DNA of 64,000 nt from Mycolicibacterium sp. P1-18 (GTDB taxonomy: Bacteria; Actinomycetota; Actinomycetes; Mycobacteriales; Mycobacteriaceae): the NCBI RefSeq assembly GCF_008329535.1, contig NZ_NPKR01000018.1, positions 56,176-120,175 on the forward strand. Reading direction: 5' to 3'. The notes beneath the pieces are model-generated. The model saw nothing but the letters and a program-made list of their open reading frames with translations, searched no databases and was not told the DNA's origin. Positions 23,982-32,592 of this stretch are shown one piece after another. The stretch's first letter is position 1; the number at the start of each line of letters is the position of its first letter. Position numbers and translations under genes: made by a program.

Positions 23982-24794
23982 CTAGTCCGCGCGCAGCGCC
24001 TCGTCGAGGACGACGGTCACCCGGAACCCGCACAACACCAGGATGTGCACCACGAAGAGCCACAGCGCGAGGGCCGAGACCGCCCCGACGATGGGCAGAC
24101 CGCCGAACGGCGCCGACCACTCGACGGGGATGGCGAGGAACAGCACGAAGCCCTGAAGGAAGCCGGCAAGGATCGCCCCGGTCGAGAACGCGCCGATCAG
24201 CAGGGCCCGCGGGGCGATTCGGCCCGGGCCGATGAGCCCGAACACCCCGACCAGCGCCGTCGACACCGTGACCCACACGACGTGGAAGGCCACGACCACG
24301 CCCCAGACCAGAGACCACCCGCTGCCCGCGTAGAGCGGACCGACGTACGGCGCGGCCACCAACACCGCGAGCACCAGGAACGGGGCGACGGCGGCCACCC
24401 CGAGCAGACCGGCTCGGCCGCGCCAGCCGGTGAGGGTGTCGCGCGCGGCCGACATCTGCACGAACGCGCGGCGCAGACCCTCGCCGTAGAGGCTGGCCGG
24501 AAACAACACCACGAGTGCCTGCCCCCACGACATCGACAGGGCCACCTCGGTCAGCTTCCGCAACGCCGCCGGGGTGCCGTGCCCCTGCGGCAATCCCTCG
24601 ATTCCCGCGTTCATCGCGGTGACGACCGTGTCGGGACCCACCAGGGCGCCGACGGCCCACAGAGACGCCAGCGCGAGCGGGACCAGGCCGATCACCCCGA
24701 AGTACGTGGCGCCCGCCGCCCACAGCGCCAGATCGCTGCCGGGAAAGGTCTTGCGCACCCCGGACGCGAGTTCACGGACGCGGCTCCCCGCCAT
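23982..24794 (-). CDS. YihY/BrkB-family membrane protein
   Basis: About 270 residues with six transmembrane segments, the YihY/virulence-factor BrkB family (once mis-called RNase BN). AAGATYFGVIGLVPLALA is the typical first helix and FGGLPIVGAVSALALWLF is near the end. Biochemical function is not established. ATG at 24794 is chosen; a longer frame to 24866 overlaps the divergent CDP-alcohol gene start and is unlikely. The two starts are 27 bp apart. Confidence 0.85.
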   Translation of the reverse strand: MAGSRVRELASGVRKTFPGSDLALWAAGATYFGVIGLVPLALASLWAVGALVGPDTVVTAMNAGIEGLPQGHGTPAALRKLTEVALSMSWGQALVVLFPASLYGEGLRRAFVQMSAARDTLTGWRGRAGLLGVAAVAPFLVLAVLVAAPYVGPLYAGSGWSLVWGVVVAFHVVWVTVSTALVGVFGLIGPGRIAPRALLIGAFSTGAILAGFLQGFVLFLAIPVEWSAPFGGLPIVGAVSALALWLFVVHILVLCGFRVTVVLDEALRAD

Positions 24795-24821
24795 CACCGG
24801 GCGCCCTGGCAGTCTGCATTC

Positions 24822-25496
24822 ATGACGCCAGAGCGTTCCGACGACGAGGAATGGTCGGACTTGCACGGCGGCGTTCGACCGTCGCCGGTCGTCCGCGGCT
24901 GGCTGCGCATGATTCGGGTGTTGGCATCCGGTCCGATTATCCGCATCCCGCCCGACGCCCTGTCCGTGGCCGGGGTCCTGGTGCTCGCCGGAGCGTGGGC
25001 GGCGGTCGCCGGACCCGGGTGGCCGGCCGCCGTCGTACCCCTGGTGTTGCTGGCCGGCGTCCTCGACGGACTGGACGGCGCCGTCGCGCTGCGGACCGGA
25101 CGGGCCCGGCCGCTGGGAGCGGTGGTCGACTCGGTCGCCGACCGGGTGGGCGACCTGCTGCTGGGCGCGATACTGGTCACGATCGGCGCCCCGCCGGCGT
25201 GGGTGCTGGCCGCGGTGGCACTGGTGTTCCTGCTCGAGTACGTCCGGGCCCGCGCGCAGGCGGTGGGCATGCCGGGGGTCGGCGCGGTGACGGTCGCCGA
25301 ACGACCGACGCGGCTGATCGTCGTCGCGATGGCCGCGGGCGGGGCCGCCACGGCACCCGCCGGACTCCCCGCGCTGGGCTGGGGGTGGGGCGTGACCTTC
25401 GCAGTCACCTGGACCGCGGTCGGCGTCGTCGGAATGGGCCAGCTCCTGCTCGGGGTGCGGCGGACGATCCCGCCGACGTTTCCGCCGACCCGATGA
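24822..25496 (+). CDS. CDP-alcohol phosphatidyltransferase family protein, altered motif
   Basis: About 224 residues with several transmembrane helices. The family motif D-xx-DG-xx-AR-x8-G-xxx-D-xxx-D is recognisable as DGLDGAVALRTGRARPLGAV and DSVAD, but the Arg after Ala is Leu (AL instead of AR), while both final Asp residues are kept. Such enzymes couple CDP-activated lipids to inositol, glycerol or similar alcohols; this change may affect activity or donor choice. Its last 92 nt overlap the convergent desaturase gene. Start ATG at 24822 has no clear ribosome site. Confidence 0.75.
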   Translation: MTPERSDDEEWSDLHGGVRPSPVVRGWLRMIRVLASGPIIRIPPDALSVAGVLVLAGAWAAVAGPGWPAAVVPLVLLAGVLDGLDGAVALRTGRARPLGAVVDSVADRVGDLLLGAILVTIGAPPAWVLAAVALVFLLEYVRARAQAVGMPGVGAVTVAERPTRLIVVAMAAGGAATAPAGLPALGWGWGVTFAVTWTAVGVVGMGQLLLGVRRTIPPTFPPTR

Positions 25497-26949
25497 GGGT
25501 GGCGACGATCTCGGCCGACATCAGCACCAGCGGAATGCCGCCGCCGGGGTGCGCCGACCCCCCGACCAGGTAGAGGCCCGGAATCGGACTGCGGTTGGCG
25601 GGTCGGCGCAGCGCGGCGCGAGGACCGTGCGACGCCGTCCCGTAGATCGCCCCGCCCGGGGCCCCGGTGCGCCGCTCCAGGTCGGCGGGGGTGATCGTCT
25701 CGGTGAACCGGATCCGCGGACGGACGTCGACGCCGCGCTCGGCGAGCAGGTCGAGCACGTGGTCGGCGTAGCGCTCCCGCAGACCGGGGGCGTCCCAGTC
25801 GACGCCGCGTCCCGGCTCGTGGGCGGGCGCGTTGACCAACACGAACCACCCCTCGGAGTCGTCGTCGGGCAGCAGTGCCGGATCGTCGGGGGCGTGGACG
25901 TAGACCGTCGGGTCGGGCACCGGTCGAGGGTGCCGGCCGAAGATCGCGTCGAATTCGGCGTCGTAGTCGCGGGGGAAGAAGACCCGGTGTGCCGCGACGG
26001 GCTCCCGGCCCGTCAGACCGAGCAGCAGGACGAACCCGGCCATGGAGCGCGAGCTGCCGCGCAGCGACCGACGGAGGGCCCTGGTCTGGTCGCGGGGCAG
26101 CAGGCGGTCGTAGAGAACGGTCGCGTCCGCGTTGCTCACCACGACGTCGGCGGGCACGTGCCGGCCCCCAACCCGCACGCCGGTGGCGCGACCGCCCGCC
26201 GTCGTCACGGCCTGCACCTCGGCCCCCGTGTGGATCTCGACGCCGAGCTCGGCGCACCGCGCCGCCACCGCGTCGACGATGCCGCGCAACCCACCCGCGA
26301 CGTACCACGCCCCGAATTCCTGCTCCACGAACGACGTCACGGCGAGGACGGCGGGCGTGCGACGGGGATCCGACCCGGAGTAGGTGGCGTACCGGTTGAG
26401 CCAGGTCCGCAGGCGCGCGTCGGGCAGCATCCGACGGCCCAGCCCGTCGATGGTCTGCCACGGGGCGACCGTCAGCAGGTCGGCGGGGCGCAGACTCATC
26501 CTGGCCAGCGCGGCCAGCGAGATCGGTTGCCGCAGAACGGGTTCCCCAACCAGGTCCCACAGCCGGCGCGACCGCTCGTGCAGTTGGCGCCAGGACTGCC
26601 CGGCACCGGGCCCGAACGCCTCGTCGAGGGCGGCGGGCACGGCGGCGGCGTCGTGCGGCATCGACAGCTCGGTGCCGTCGGCGAAGCGGTACGCGCTCGC
26701 CGGGTCGACGGCGGTCGGGATCAGTCCGGCCGGACCACCGGTGTCGGCGAAGAGCTGCTCCAGCACCGTGGGCACGGTCAGCAACGACGGCCCGGTGTCG
26801 AAGGTGAAGCCGTCGCGCTCGACGACGCCCAGCTTGCCTCCGACGGTGTCGGCGCTCTCGTACACGGTCACGTCGTGACCGGTCGCGGCCAGGCGGGCGG
26901 CGACGGCCAGCCCGCCGAGGCCCGCACCGATGACCACGACATGGGTCAC
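25405..26949 (-). CDS. CrtI-like phytoene desaturase family FAD enzyme
   Basis: A 514-residue FAD enzyme of the CrtI/phytoene dehydrogenase type. N-terminal VVIGAGLGGLAVAARL is the FAD-binding motif and GLYLVGGSAHPGGGIPLVLM is the C-terminal signature of the family. Likely a carotenoid desaturase or a tail oxidase/desaturase acting beside CruF and a glycosyltransferase, rather than the primary phytoene desaturase, since no crtB or crtE is present. GTG at 26949 overlaps the previous stop (GTGA). The C-terminal 30 codons run antisense to the CDP-alcohol gene. Confidence 0.82.
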   Translation of the reverse strand: MTHVVVIGAGLGGLAVAARLAATGHDVTVYESADTVGGKLGVVERDGFTFDTGPSLLTVPTVLEQLFADTGGPAGLIPTAVDPASAYRFADGTELSMPHDAAAVPAALDEAFGPGAGQSWRQLHERSRRLWDLVGEPVLRQPISLAALARMSLRPADLLTVAPWQTIDGLGRRMLPDARLRTWLNRYATYSGSDPRRTPAVLAVTSFVEQEFGAWYVAGGLRGIVDAVAARCAELGVEIHTGAEVQAVTTAGGRATGVRVGGRHVPADVVVSNADATVLYDRLLPRDQTRALRRSLRGSSRSMAGFVLLLGLTGREPVAAHRVFFPRDYDAEFDAIFGRHPRPVPDPTVYVHAPDDPALLPDDDSEGWFVLVNAPAHEPGRGVDWDAPGLRERYADHVLDLLAERGVDVRPRIRFTETITPADLERRTGAPGGAIYGTASHGPRAALRRPANRSPIPGLYLVGGSAHPGGGIPLVLMSAEIVATLIGSAETSAGSSAAPRAGAGPFRRRRPRSR

Positions 26950-28064
26950 AGCGTCCGCCCCTTCCACCGCAGCGTCCCCCGCACCCGACCCACCCACGAC
27001 GACGCCAGCAGGCCGAGCAGCGCCACCACCGACAGCGGATGGGCCAGTGCGTCCCACGGCCGCCCACCCCACCGTCGCGTCAGCACCCGGCCGGCCACCG
27101 CGGCGCCGTAGCCGAGCAGGCCGACGCGCGAGCCCGTCACCGCGGCCGCCGCGGGCACCACGTAGACGACGGTCAGGGCGGTCGCGACCGCGACTGCCCC
27201 CGCCGGTGACCCAAAAGCCGCCCACAGGGACTTGCGATAGCCCGCGCTCAGCTCGCGACCGGTCGCGTACATCCGGCACGTCGCCAGGGCCGATCCGTCG
27301 GCGAGGCCGGTGCGACCACCCACCGCCCGGACGGCGCGAGCCAGGCCGATGTCGTCGAGCACCGCACCTGAGACCGAGTGCCACCCGCCGGCACGGCCCA
27401 GGGCTCCGGCGTCCACCAGCAGGAACTGGCCGTTGGCCGCCGCCATGGACGGTCGCGCCGACCGCTCGGCCAGCCGCACCGGCAGCGTCGTCGACCACGA
27501 CCACGCCAGCAGGGGCTGGACGAGCCGACCCAGCACGCCGTCGGCGACCTGCCGCGGCCACGGACACAGCAGGTCCAGCGGCCGCGGACCGCGCAGGACC
27601 GCCACGGCCGCGGCAACGGCGTGGGGCGCCAGGACCACGTCGGCGTCGACGTAGACCAGGGTGCGGCCACGGGCCGCGGCCGCCAGCTGTGCGCAGGCGT
27701 GCGGCTTGCCGAGCGCACCGTCGGGCGGCGCGCTGCCGGTGAGGATCCGCACCCTCGGGTCTCCCCCGGCGGCCGCGCGGACCACGTCGGCGGTGCCGTC
27801 GGTGGAGCCGTCGTCGAGCACCAGGATCTCGGCGTCGTCCAGACCGCGCTGCGCCAGCAGCGAGGCGATCGTGGGGGCGATGCGGTGCGCCTCGTCGCGA
27901 GCCGGCACCAGCAGCGACACCGTGGCGGTCACCGGCGGCGGGTCGGCGGGCGGGCGGCGCAGCAGTCGCACGTTCACCAACTGGTGGGCCGTCCCGGCGC
28001 AGGCCAGCGCGGATCCCGTCGCGACCAGAGCGCGCAGGGGTTTGATCAGGCGTGCATCGGGCAC
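26946..28064 (-). CDS. Membrane-associated GT2 glycosyltransferase, carotenoid cluster
   Basis: A 372-residue GT-A protein: one N-terminal helix, then VSLLVPARDEAHRI, LDDGSTDGTADVV and VYVDADVVLAPHA (D-x-D), and a C-terminal hydrophobic region of three to four helices (about 265-350). The placement between a CrtI-like gene and a CruF gene suggests it glycosylates a hydroxylated carotenoid end, analogous to the CruG/CruC proteins linked to CruF in cyanobacteria and green bacteria. GTG at 28064 is the start. Function by context, not proven. Confidence 0.75.
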   Translation of the reverse strand: MPDARLIKPLRALVATGSALACAGTAHQLVNVRLLRRPPADPPPVTATVSLLVPARDEAHRIAPTIASLLAQRGLDDAEILVLDDGSTDGTADVVRAAAGGDPRVRILTGSAPPDGALGKPHACAQLAAAARGRTLVYVDADVVLAPHAVAAAVAVLRGPRPLDLLCPWPRQVADGVLGRLVQPLLAWSWSTTLPVRLAERSARPSMAAANGQFLLVDAGALGRAGGWHSVSGAVLDDIGLARAVRAVGGRTGLADGSALATCRMYATGRELSAGYRKSLWAAFGSPAGAVAVATALTVVYVVPAAAAVTGSRVGLLGYGAAVAGRVLTRRWGGRPWDALAHPLSVVALLGLLASSWVGRVRGTLRWKGRTL

Positions 28065-28156
28065 CTACGAACCCTACGGAGTCGCGCCCCGCCGCAACGC
28101 CGGTGGGCCGCGGGTAACCTCGGCCACTACGACTCTCGACGGTGGAGGTGCTGCGC

Positions 28157-28942
28157 GTGGCCCTTGCCGAGCTCCGTGTGCCCACCAGCTCGCGCCACGC
28201 CGTATGGCTGTTGGTGGCGGCCGCCGTCGGCAGTCAGATCCTGTACCCGCTGATGCCGGAGTCGTGGCGCACGGCCGTCACGATCGCCAGCGTCGTTGTC
28301 TTCTTCCTGGCGAGCGTGGCGGACGCCTACCGCGTGGTCGGGCCGGCGGGTGCGGCCGTGCTCGTGGCCGTCGCCGGCGGTGGCGGCCTGGTCGCGGAGT
28401 CGGTCGGGGTGGCCACCGGCTGGCCGTTCGGGGAGTACGCCTACACCGGCACCCTCGGACCGGAGGTGCTCGGCGTGCCGGTCGTGGTGCCGATGGCGTG
28501 GGTGATGATGGCGTGGCCCGCGCTGGTGGTCGCCCGGACGCTCGCCGGCAACGCCGTGGCGGTCACCGCCGTCGGCGCCGTCGCGCTCACCACGTGGGAC
28601 GTCTTCCTCGACCCCCAGATGGTGGCGGCGGGCCACTGGCGGTGGTTCGACCCCGAGCCGGGACTGCCGCTGATTCCCGGCATCCCGCTGACCAACTATC
28701 TCGGCTGGCTGTTGGTCTCGGCGGTGGTGCTGGGCACGCTGCACGCCCTGCTCCGGCGACCCGACCGGCCGTCGGCGCCCGCGGCGACGCTGTATCTGTG
28801 GGTCTACTTCTCCTCGGTGATGGCACATGCGGTGTTCTTCGGCCTTCCCGGCTCGGCGGTCACCGGGGGCGTCCTCATGGGCGTCGTCGCGATTCCGTTC
28901 GCCGTCTCGCTGGTACGCGGCCGGCGACGGGCCCATTCGTAG
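28157..28942 (+). CDS. CruF-like carotenoid 1',2'-hydratase
   Basis: A 261-residue integral membrane protein (about seven helices) of the CruF/DUF422 carotenoid hydratase family, which adds water across the C1'-C2' double bond of acyclic carotenoid ends. Hallmarks include GWPFGEYAYTGTLGP, TTWDVFLDPQMVAAGHWRW and GIPLTNYLGWLL. GTG at 28157 is chosen because GGAGG lies 8 nt upstream, rather than at 28142. Divergent from the glycosyltransferase gene, giving a small tail-modification module. The hydroxylated product would be the glycosyltransferase substrate. Confidence 0.83.
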   Translation: MALAELRVPTSSRHAVWLLVAAAVGSQILYPLMPESWRTAVTIASVVVFFLASVADAYRVVGPAGAAVLVAVAGGGGLVAESVGVATGWPFGEYAYTGTLGPEVLGVPVVVPMAWVMMAWPALVVARTLAGNAVAVTAVGAVALTTWDVFLDPQMVAAGHWRWFDPEPGLPLIPGIPLTNYLGWLLVSAVVLGTLHALLRRPDRPSAPAATLYLWVYFSSVMAHAVFFGLPGSAVTGGVLMGVVAIPFAVSLVRGRRRAHS

Positions 28943-28969
28943 ACGCGGAGTCGAGGAGCCCGGCCGGGG

Positions 28970-31219
28970 TCAGACGCCGGCCAGCTCGCTGACGGCGGCC
29001 GCGCGGCCGAACAGGTAGCCCTGGGCGTACCGGCACCCGGCGGTGAACACGGTGTCGGCCTGAGCCTCCCGTTCGATGCCCTCGGCGATCACGTCGAGGC
29101 CGAGGGCCGAGCACAAGCCGATCACCGAGCGGTAGAGGGCCAACCCGCGATCGGGTTCGTCCCCGACGGCCAGGCTGCGGTCCAGCTTGACCACGTGCAC
29201 GGGCAGCGAGTGTAGATAGCTCAGGGAGTTGAACCCGGCGCCGAAGTCGTCCAGCGCGAACTGGACGCCGAGCGCGCCGAGTCGCTCGATGGCCGCGGCC
29301 CCTTCGTGCAGGTCGACGATCGGGACGGTCTCGGTGATCTCCAGAACAAGCCGGCCGGGGTCGACGCCGTGGCGGTCCAGCGTCCGCATGACCTGCTGTT
29401 CGAAACCGCGGTTGCCGAGCCTTGCGGCGCCGACGTTGACGTGGATGGCCAGCGGTGAGCCGACCTCCTGGATCTCGCGGCAGGCGAGGTCCAGCACCAT
29501 CGCGTCGAGCGCGGCCCCGAGTCCGGCGCCCTCCGCGAGGGCGACGAAGGTGGACGGCGGTATCTGAATGCCGTTCGGGGCGGACCATCTGGCCAGGGCT
29601 TCGACGGCCACCGGGGCGCGATCGGGCAACCTCACCACGGGTTGGTAGGCCAGGCTGAAACCGGGGGGCACCGCACCGGCGGCACGCCTCAGCGTGCTGG
29701 GGAAGTCCACCACCACGCCCGAGGACGGGCTGTACACCACCGCGGTGTCCTTGCCGAGCCGCTTACCGGCGTACATCGAGATGTCGGCTTGACGCATCAG
29801 CTCGTCGGCGGTCGGGGTCGGGTCGTCCGCCCCGTGCTGCACCAGGCCCATGCTGGCCCGCACCCGGACCGACGATCCGTGCACGGCGAACGGGTCCCGA
29901 AGCGCGACGCGGAGACGGTCGGCGACCACCTCCGGCGGGTCGTCGTCGTTCTCGATCAGAATCGCGAACTCGTCCCCGCCGATGCGCGCCAACGTGCCCG
30001 ACGCACCGACACAGCGGCGAAGGCGTTCCCCCACGGCGCGCAGCAGCTCGTCCCCGGCCGCGTGGCCGAACTGGTCGTTGACCTCCTTGAAGTCGTCGAC
30101 GTCGACGAAGATCAGCACGAACCGGCCGTCGCGCATCGCGGCGTCGAGTCGCCGGCCGAACAGCAGCCTGTTGGGCAGGCCGGTCAGCGCGTCGTGGTTC
30201 ACCTGGTGCGCCAGCCGGCGCTGCGCCACGTACAGGCGTCGGGTCAGTTGACGGGCGGTGACGATGGCGACGAGCTGACGGGCGACGACCAGCACCACCA
30301 TCGCCATGCACAGCCAGACGACGACCGTGGGCAGCGTCAGGCCGATCAGCAGGTGCGTGGCGCACAGCAGGAGGACGCTCAGAAACCCGAGGTAGGGCCA
30401 CACCAACTGTGCCCAGTCCATCGCCGCGTCGCCTGCGCCGTCGTCACGGGGCTTCACGTCGAGCACGGCGAAGCCGATCATCAAGGGACCCAGCACGTTT
30501 CCAGCGCCGCCCCAGACGTCGGGGTCCGGCACGCCGATGCTCCACAGGTAGGCGATCAGCCGGTCGGACCCGGCGATCAACACGATGCCACCGGCGAGGG
30601 CCAGGTAGTTCCGGCGGTGCAGACGATCGCGCCCGTACCCCGTCGCCATCAGCACGGCGAAGACCACCACGACCAGTTCCAGCAGCGAGTAGGCGCCCAC
30701 CACGGCATCGTCGTGCGACCGGGGCAGGGCGTACGTCGTCGTCGCACCGAGACCACCGATGAAGACCAGGACCGAGAAGGCGGCCGCGGCGACCAGGCCG
30801 TCGAGCACGGCGATGGCCACGGCGCTCGGCGACGGTCCGCCGCGCCGAGGGCCTGGCCAGCCGCCGCTGTGGACCAACAGCACCATCGCGAAGAACGACA
30901 GAACGGGCGGCCCGAAGTAGGCGATCACGGCCGGCAGCGGGGCTTCGGCACTGCGGTCGCCCAGCCACCAGAACACTTCGCCCACCAGCCAGCACGTCGT
31001 GGCGGCGATGACGAGCAGCCGCCAGGCCCGCGCGATGCCGTGCGCGCGTCTCGCGGTGATGACGGCACAGGTGAGTGCACCGGCTCCGACCACCGACTGC
31101 AGGCCCAGGGCGACGAAGCGGGCCGCGTCACCGCCGTACGGCGCGACGGCGTTCGCCACCGTCAGTGCGGCGACGACGGCGAAGATGCCGAAACGCAGCC
31201 GACCGCCTGAAATGGACAC
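28970..31219 (-). CDS. Membrane GGDEF-EAL dual c-di-GMP enzyme
   Basis: About 749 residues: an N-terminal membrane part of eight to ten helices (to about 300), a GGDEF domain (A-site RIGGDEFAIL) and a C-terminal EAL domain. The EAL domain keeps EALARW, IHVNVG, EITE, DDFGAGFNSL, VKLDRSLA and EGIERE, so both cyclase and phosphodiesterase chemistry look possible. GTG at 31219 follows GGGGGT; the frame is open further upstream. It is divergent from the SDR gene. No sensor domain other than the membrane part. Confidence 0.92.
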   Translation of the reverse strand: MSISGGRLRFGIFAVVAALTVANAVAPYGGDAARFVALGLQSVVGAGALTCAVITARRAHGIARAWRLLVIAATTCWLVGEVFWWLGDRSAEAPLPAVIAYFGPPVLSFFAMVLLVHSGGWPGPRRGGPSPSAVAIAVLDGLVAAAAFSVLVFIGGLGATTTYALPRSHDDAVVGAYSLLELVVVVFAVLMATGYGRDRLHRRNYLALAGGIVLIAGSDRLIAYLWSIGVPDPDVWGGAGNVLGPLMIGFAVLDVKPRDDGAGDAAMDWAQLVWPYLGFLSVLLLCATHLLIGLTLPTVVVWLCMAMVVLVVARQLVAIVTARQLTRRLYVAQRRLAHQVNHDALTGLPNRLLFGRRLDAAMRDGRFVLIFVDVDDFKEVNDQFGHAAGDELLRAVGERLRRCVGASGTLARIGGDEFAILIENDDDPPEVVADRLRVALRDPFAVHGSSVRVRASMGLVQHGADDPTPTADELMRQADISMYAGKRLGKDTAVVYSPSSGVVVDFPSTLRRAAGAVPPGFSLAYQPVVRLPDRAPVAVEALARWSAPNGIQIPPSTFVALAEGAGLGAALDAMVLDLACREIQEVGSPLAIHVNVGAARLGNRGFEQQVMRTLDRHGVDPGRLVLEITETVPIVDLHEGAAAIERLGALGVQFALDDFGAGFNSLSYLHSLPVHVVKLDRSLAVGDEPDRGLALYRSVIGLCSALGLDVIAEGIEREAQADTVFTAGCRYAQGYLFGRAAAVSELAGV

Positions 31220-31289
31220 CCAACCCCCGTTTCGGCTACGCCGACGATGGCCCATCTTGGCACGGTGCTCGCCGCGGCGGTCCGTAGTC

Positions 31290-31350
31290 GAAACTTCCGT
31301 ATGCCTTATCGTGACCTTAACTTCTTCTTAGATTCCTTATTTTCGGTGTA
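31290..31350. other. AT-rich divergent intergenic segment
   Basis: The 178-bp space between the GGDEF-EAL gene and the SDR gene contains a stretch of about 60 bp far richer in A and T than the rest of the window, with CTTAACTTCTTCTTAGATTC and TTATTTTC. No canonical promoter pair is clear, but this is the natural place for both promoters. Confidence 0.4.
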
Positions 31351-31397
31351 CCGTCACATCGGACGCTCGGCGATCGTCCCGACGGAAGGAACCCCAC

Positions 31398-32138
31398 GTG
31401 CATCACGTACCTGAACGAATCGTCCTGGTGACGGGCGCCTCGAGGGGCATCGGCGCTGAGGTCGCGCAGCAGCTCGCCGACCCCCACACCCACGTCATCG
31501 TGAACTATCGCGAGAAGGCCAAGCGGGCCGACGACATCGCCGCGGCCATCCGCGCCGCCGGCGGACAGGCCTCGACCCTGGGCGCGGACATCTCCGACGA
31601 AGCCGAGGCCACGGCCATGATGGAGTCGATCGAGAAGCGCTTCGGACGCTTGGACGCCTTGGTGCTGAATGCCTCCGGTGGTCTGGAGATGGGCGCCGAT
31701 CCGGGCTACGCCATGCGCCTCAACCGCGACGCGCAGCGGCGGCTCGCCCAACTGGCCGTGCCGATGATGCCCGTCGACGGACGCGTCGTCTTCGTCACCA
31801 GTCACCAGGCCCACTTCTTCCCCAACAAGGCGGTGCCGAAGGGGTACTCCGCGGTCGCCGCGAGCAAGCGTGCCGGCGAGACGGCGCTCTACGCGATGCG
31901 GGCGGTGTTCGCTCGGGCCGGCGTCCGCCTCGTGGTGGTCTCCGGGGACATGATCGACGGCACCATCATCGTCCGCCTCCTGCAGCGTCGCGACCCCGAC
32001 GCGGTGCAGTCGCGACGGGCCCACGGCACACTGCCGACCGTGCACGAATTCTCCGGAGCCATCGTCAGCGGCGTCACCATGCCGAGCCCTCCGGGGATCG
32101 TCTACGTCGGCGGCGCCGACTACCTGATGACCGCCTGA
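31398..32138 (+). CDS. SDR-family protein with FabI/FabL-like Y-x6-K motif
   Basis: A 246-residue SDR. Cofactor motif TGASRGIGAEVAQQL at about 12-26 and NASGG at about 93. The active-site segment reads GYSAVAASKRAG, so Tyr and Lys are separated by six residues instead of three, as in enoyl-ACP reductases FabI/InhA and FabL. An upstream FVTSHQAH takes the Ser region. It may be an enoyl reductase-like or atypical ketoreductase. GTG at 31398 follows GGAAGGA. Expression probably starts in the AT-rich segment. Substrate unknown. Confidence 0.78.
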   Translation: MHHVPERIVLVTGASRGIGAEVAQQLADPHTHVIVNYREKAKRADDIAAAIRAAGGQASTLGADISDEAEATAMMESIEKRFGRLDALVLNASGGLEMGADPGYAMRLNRDAQRRLAQLAVPMMPVDGRVVFVTSHQAHFFPNKAVPKGYSAVAASKRAGETALYAMRAVFARAGVRLVVVSGDMIDGTIIVRLLQRRDPDAVQSRRAHGTLPTVHEFSGAIVSGVTMPSPPGIVYVGGADYLMTA

Positions 32139-32148
32139 GCCGGGCGGG

Positions 32149-32433
32149 TCAACTCGGCGTCGGGTCGCCCACGGCCCGCGCCAGGATGGCACCGAAGTCC
32201 CGGTGCAGGTCGTAGTCCTCGATCCAGCCCCGCAGCATGCCGATCATCTCCGCGGGCAGTGAAATGCCTTCCCGCACGACCACTTCGAGCACGCACTGGA
32301 ACACCGGCGAGTAGTCGCCGACGCCGAGGTGGATGAAGGCGGTGTGGCGTTCGGCCTCGGTGAGGTGCGCGTGCACGTGGTCGACGAGATCCCATGCGAG
32401 CGTGGATTCTCGCGGTCGGTCGGTGGCCTTCAC
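32149..32433 (-). CDS. Conserved-looking 94-residue hypothetical protein
   Basis: A soluble 94-residue protein, predicted mostly helical (LAWDLVDHVHAHLTEAERH, IGMLRGWIEDYDLHRDFGAI), acidic and without membrane segment. GTG at 32433 follows AAGG 7 nt upstream; longer forms are possible but the early residues look non-coding. Convergent with the SDR gene, 10 bp apart. I do not recognise a family. Confidence 0.55.
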   Translation of the reverse strand: MKATDRPRESTLAWDLVDHVHAHLTEAERHTAFIHLGVGDYSPVFQCVLEVVVREGISLPAEMIGMLRGWIEDYDLHRDFGAILARAVGDPTPS

Positions 32434-32592
32434 TTCAGTACCTTCGCAGCTTGCAAGGGCGTAGGCGCCGGCGTCGGTGTGGCTGCTGGCTAAACCGGGC
32501 GAAGACGTGCGCGTGGGCAGTGCCAACCGTATCCCGAAACGGTCCGCGCCGCTGTCCGTGCGGACCGTTCGGGCCACACCCGTCGAGCTGCG

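Noticed and set aside
28071..28140. GGGTAA at 28119-28126 as a SigF promoter for the CruF gene
   Set aside because: No GTTT-like -35 at 14-17 nt upstream.
25405..28185. Single 926-codon leftward frame
   Set aside because: Only the part from 26949 is the CrtI-like gene; the N-terminal part is an out-of-frame shadow of the GT2 gene and has no motifs.
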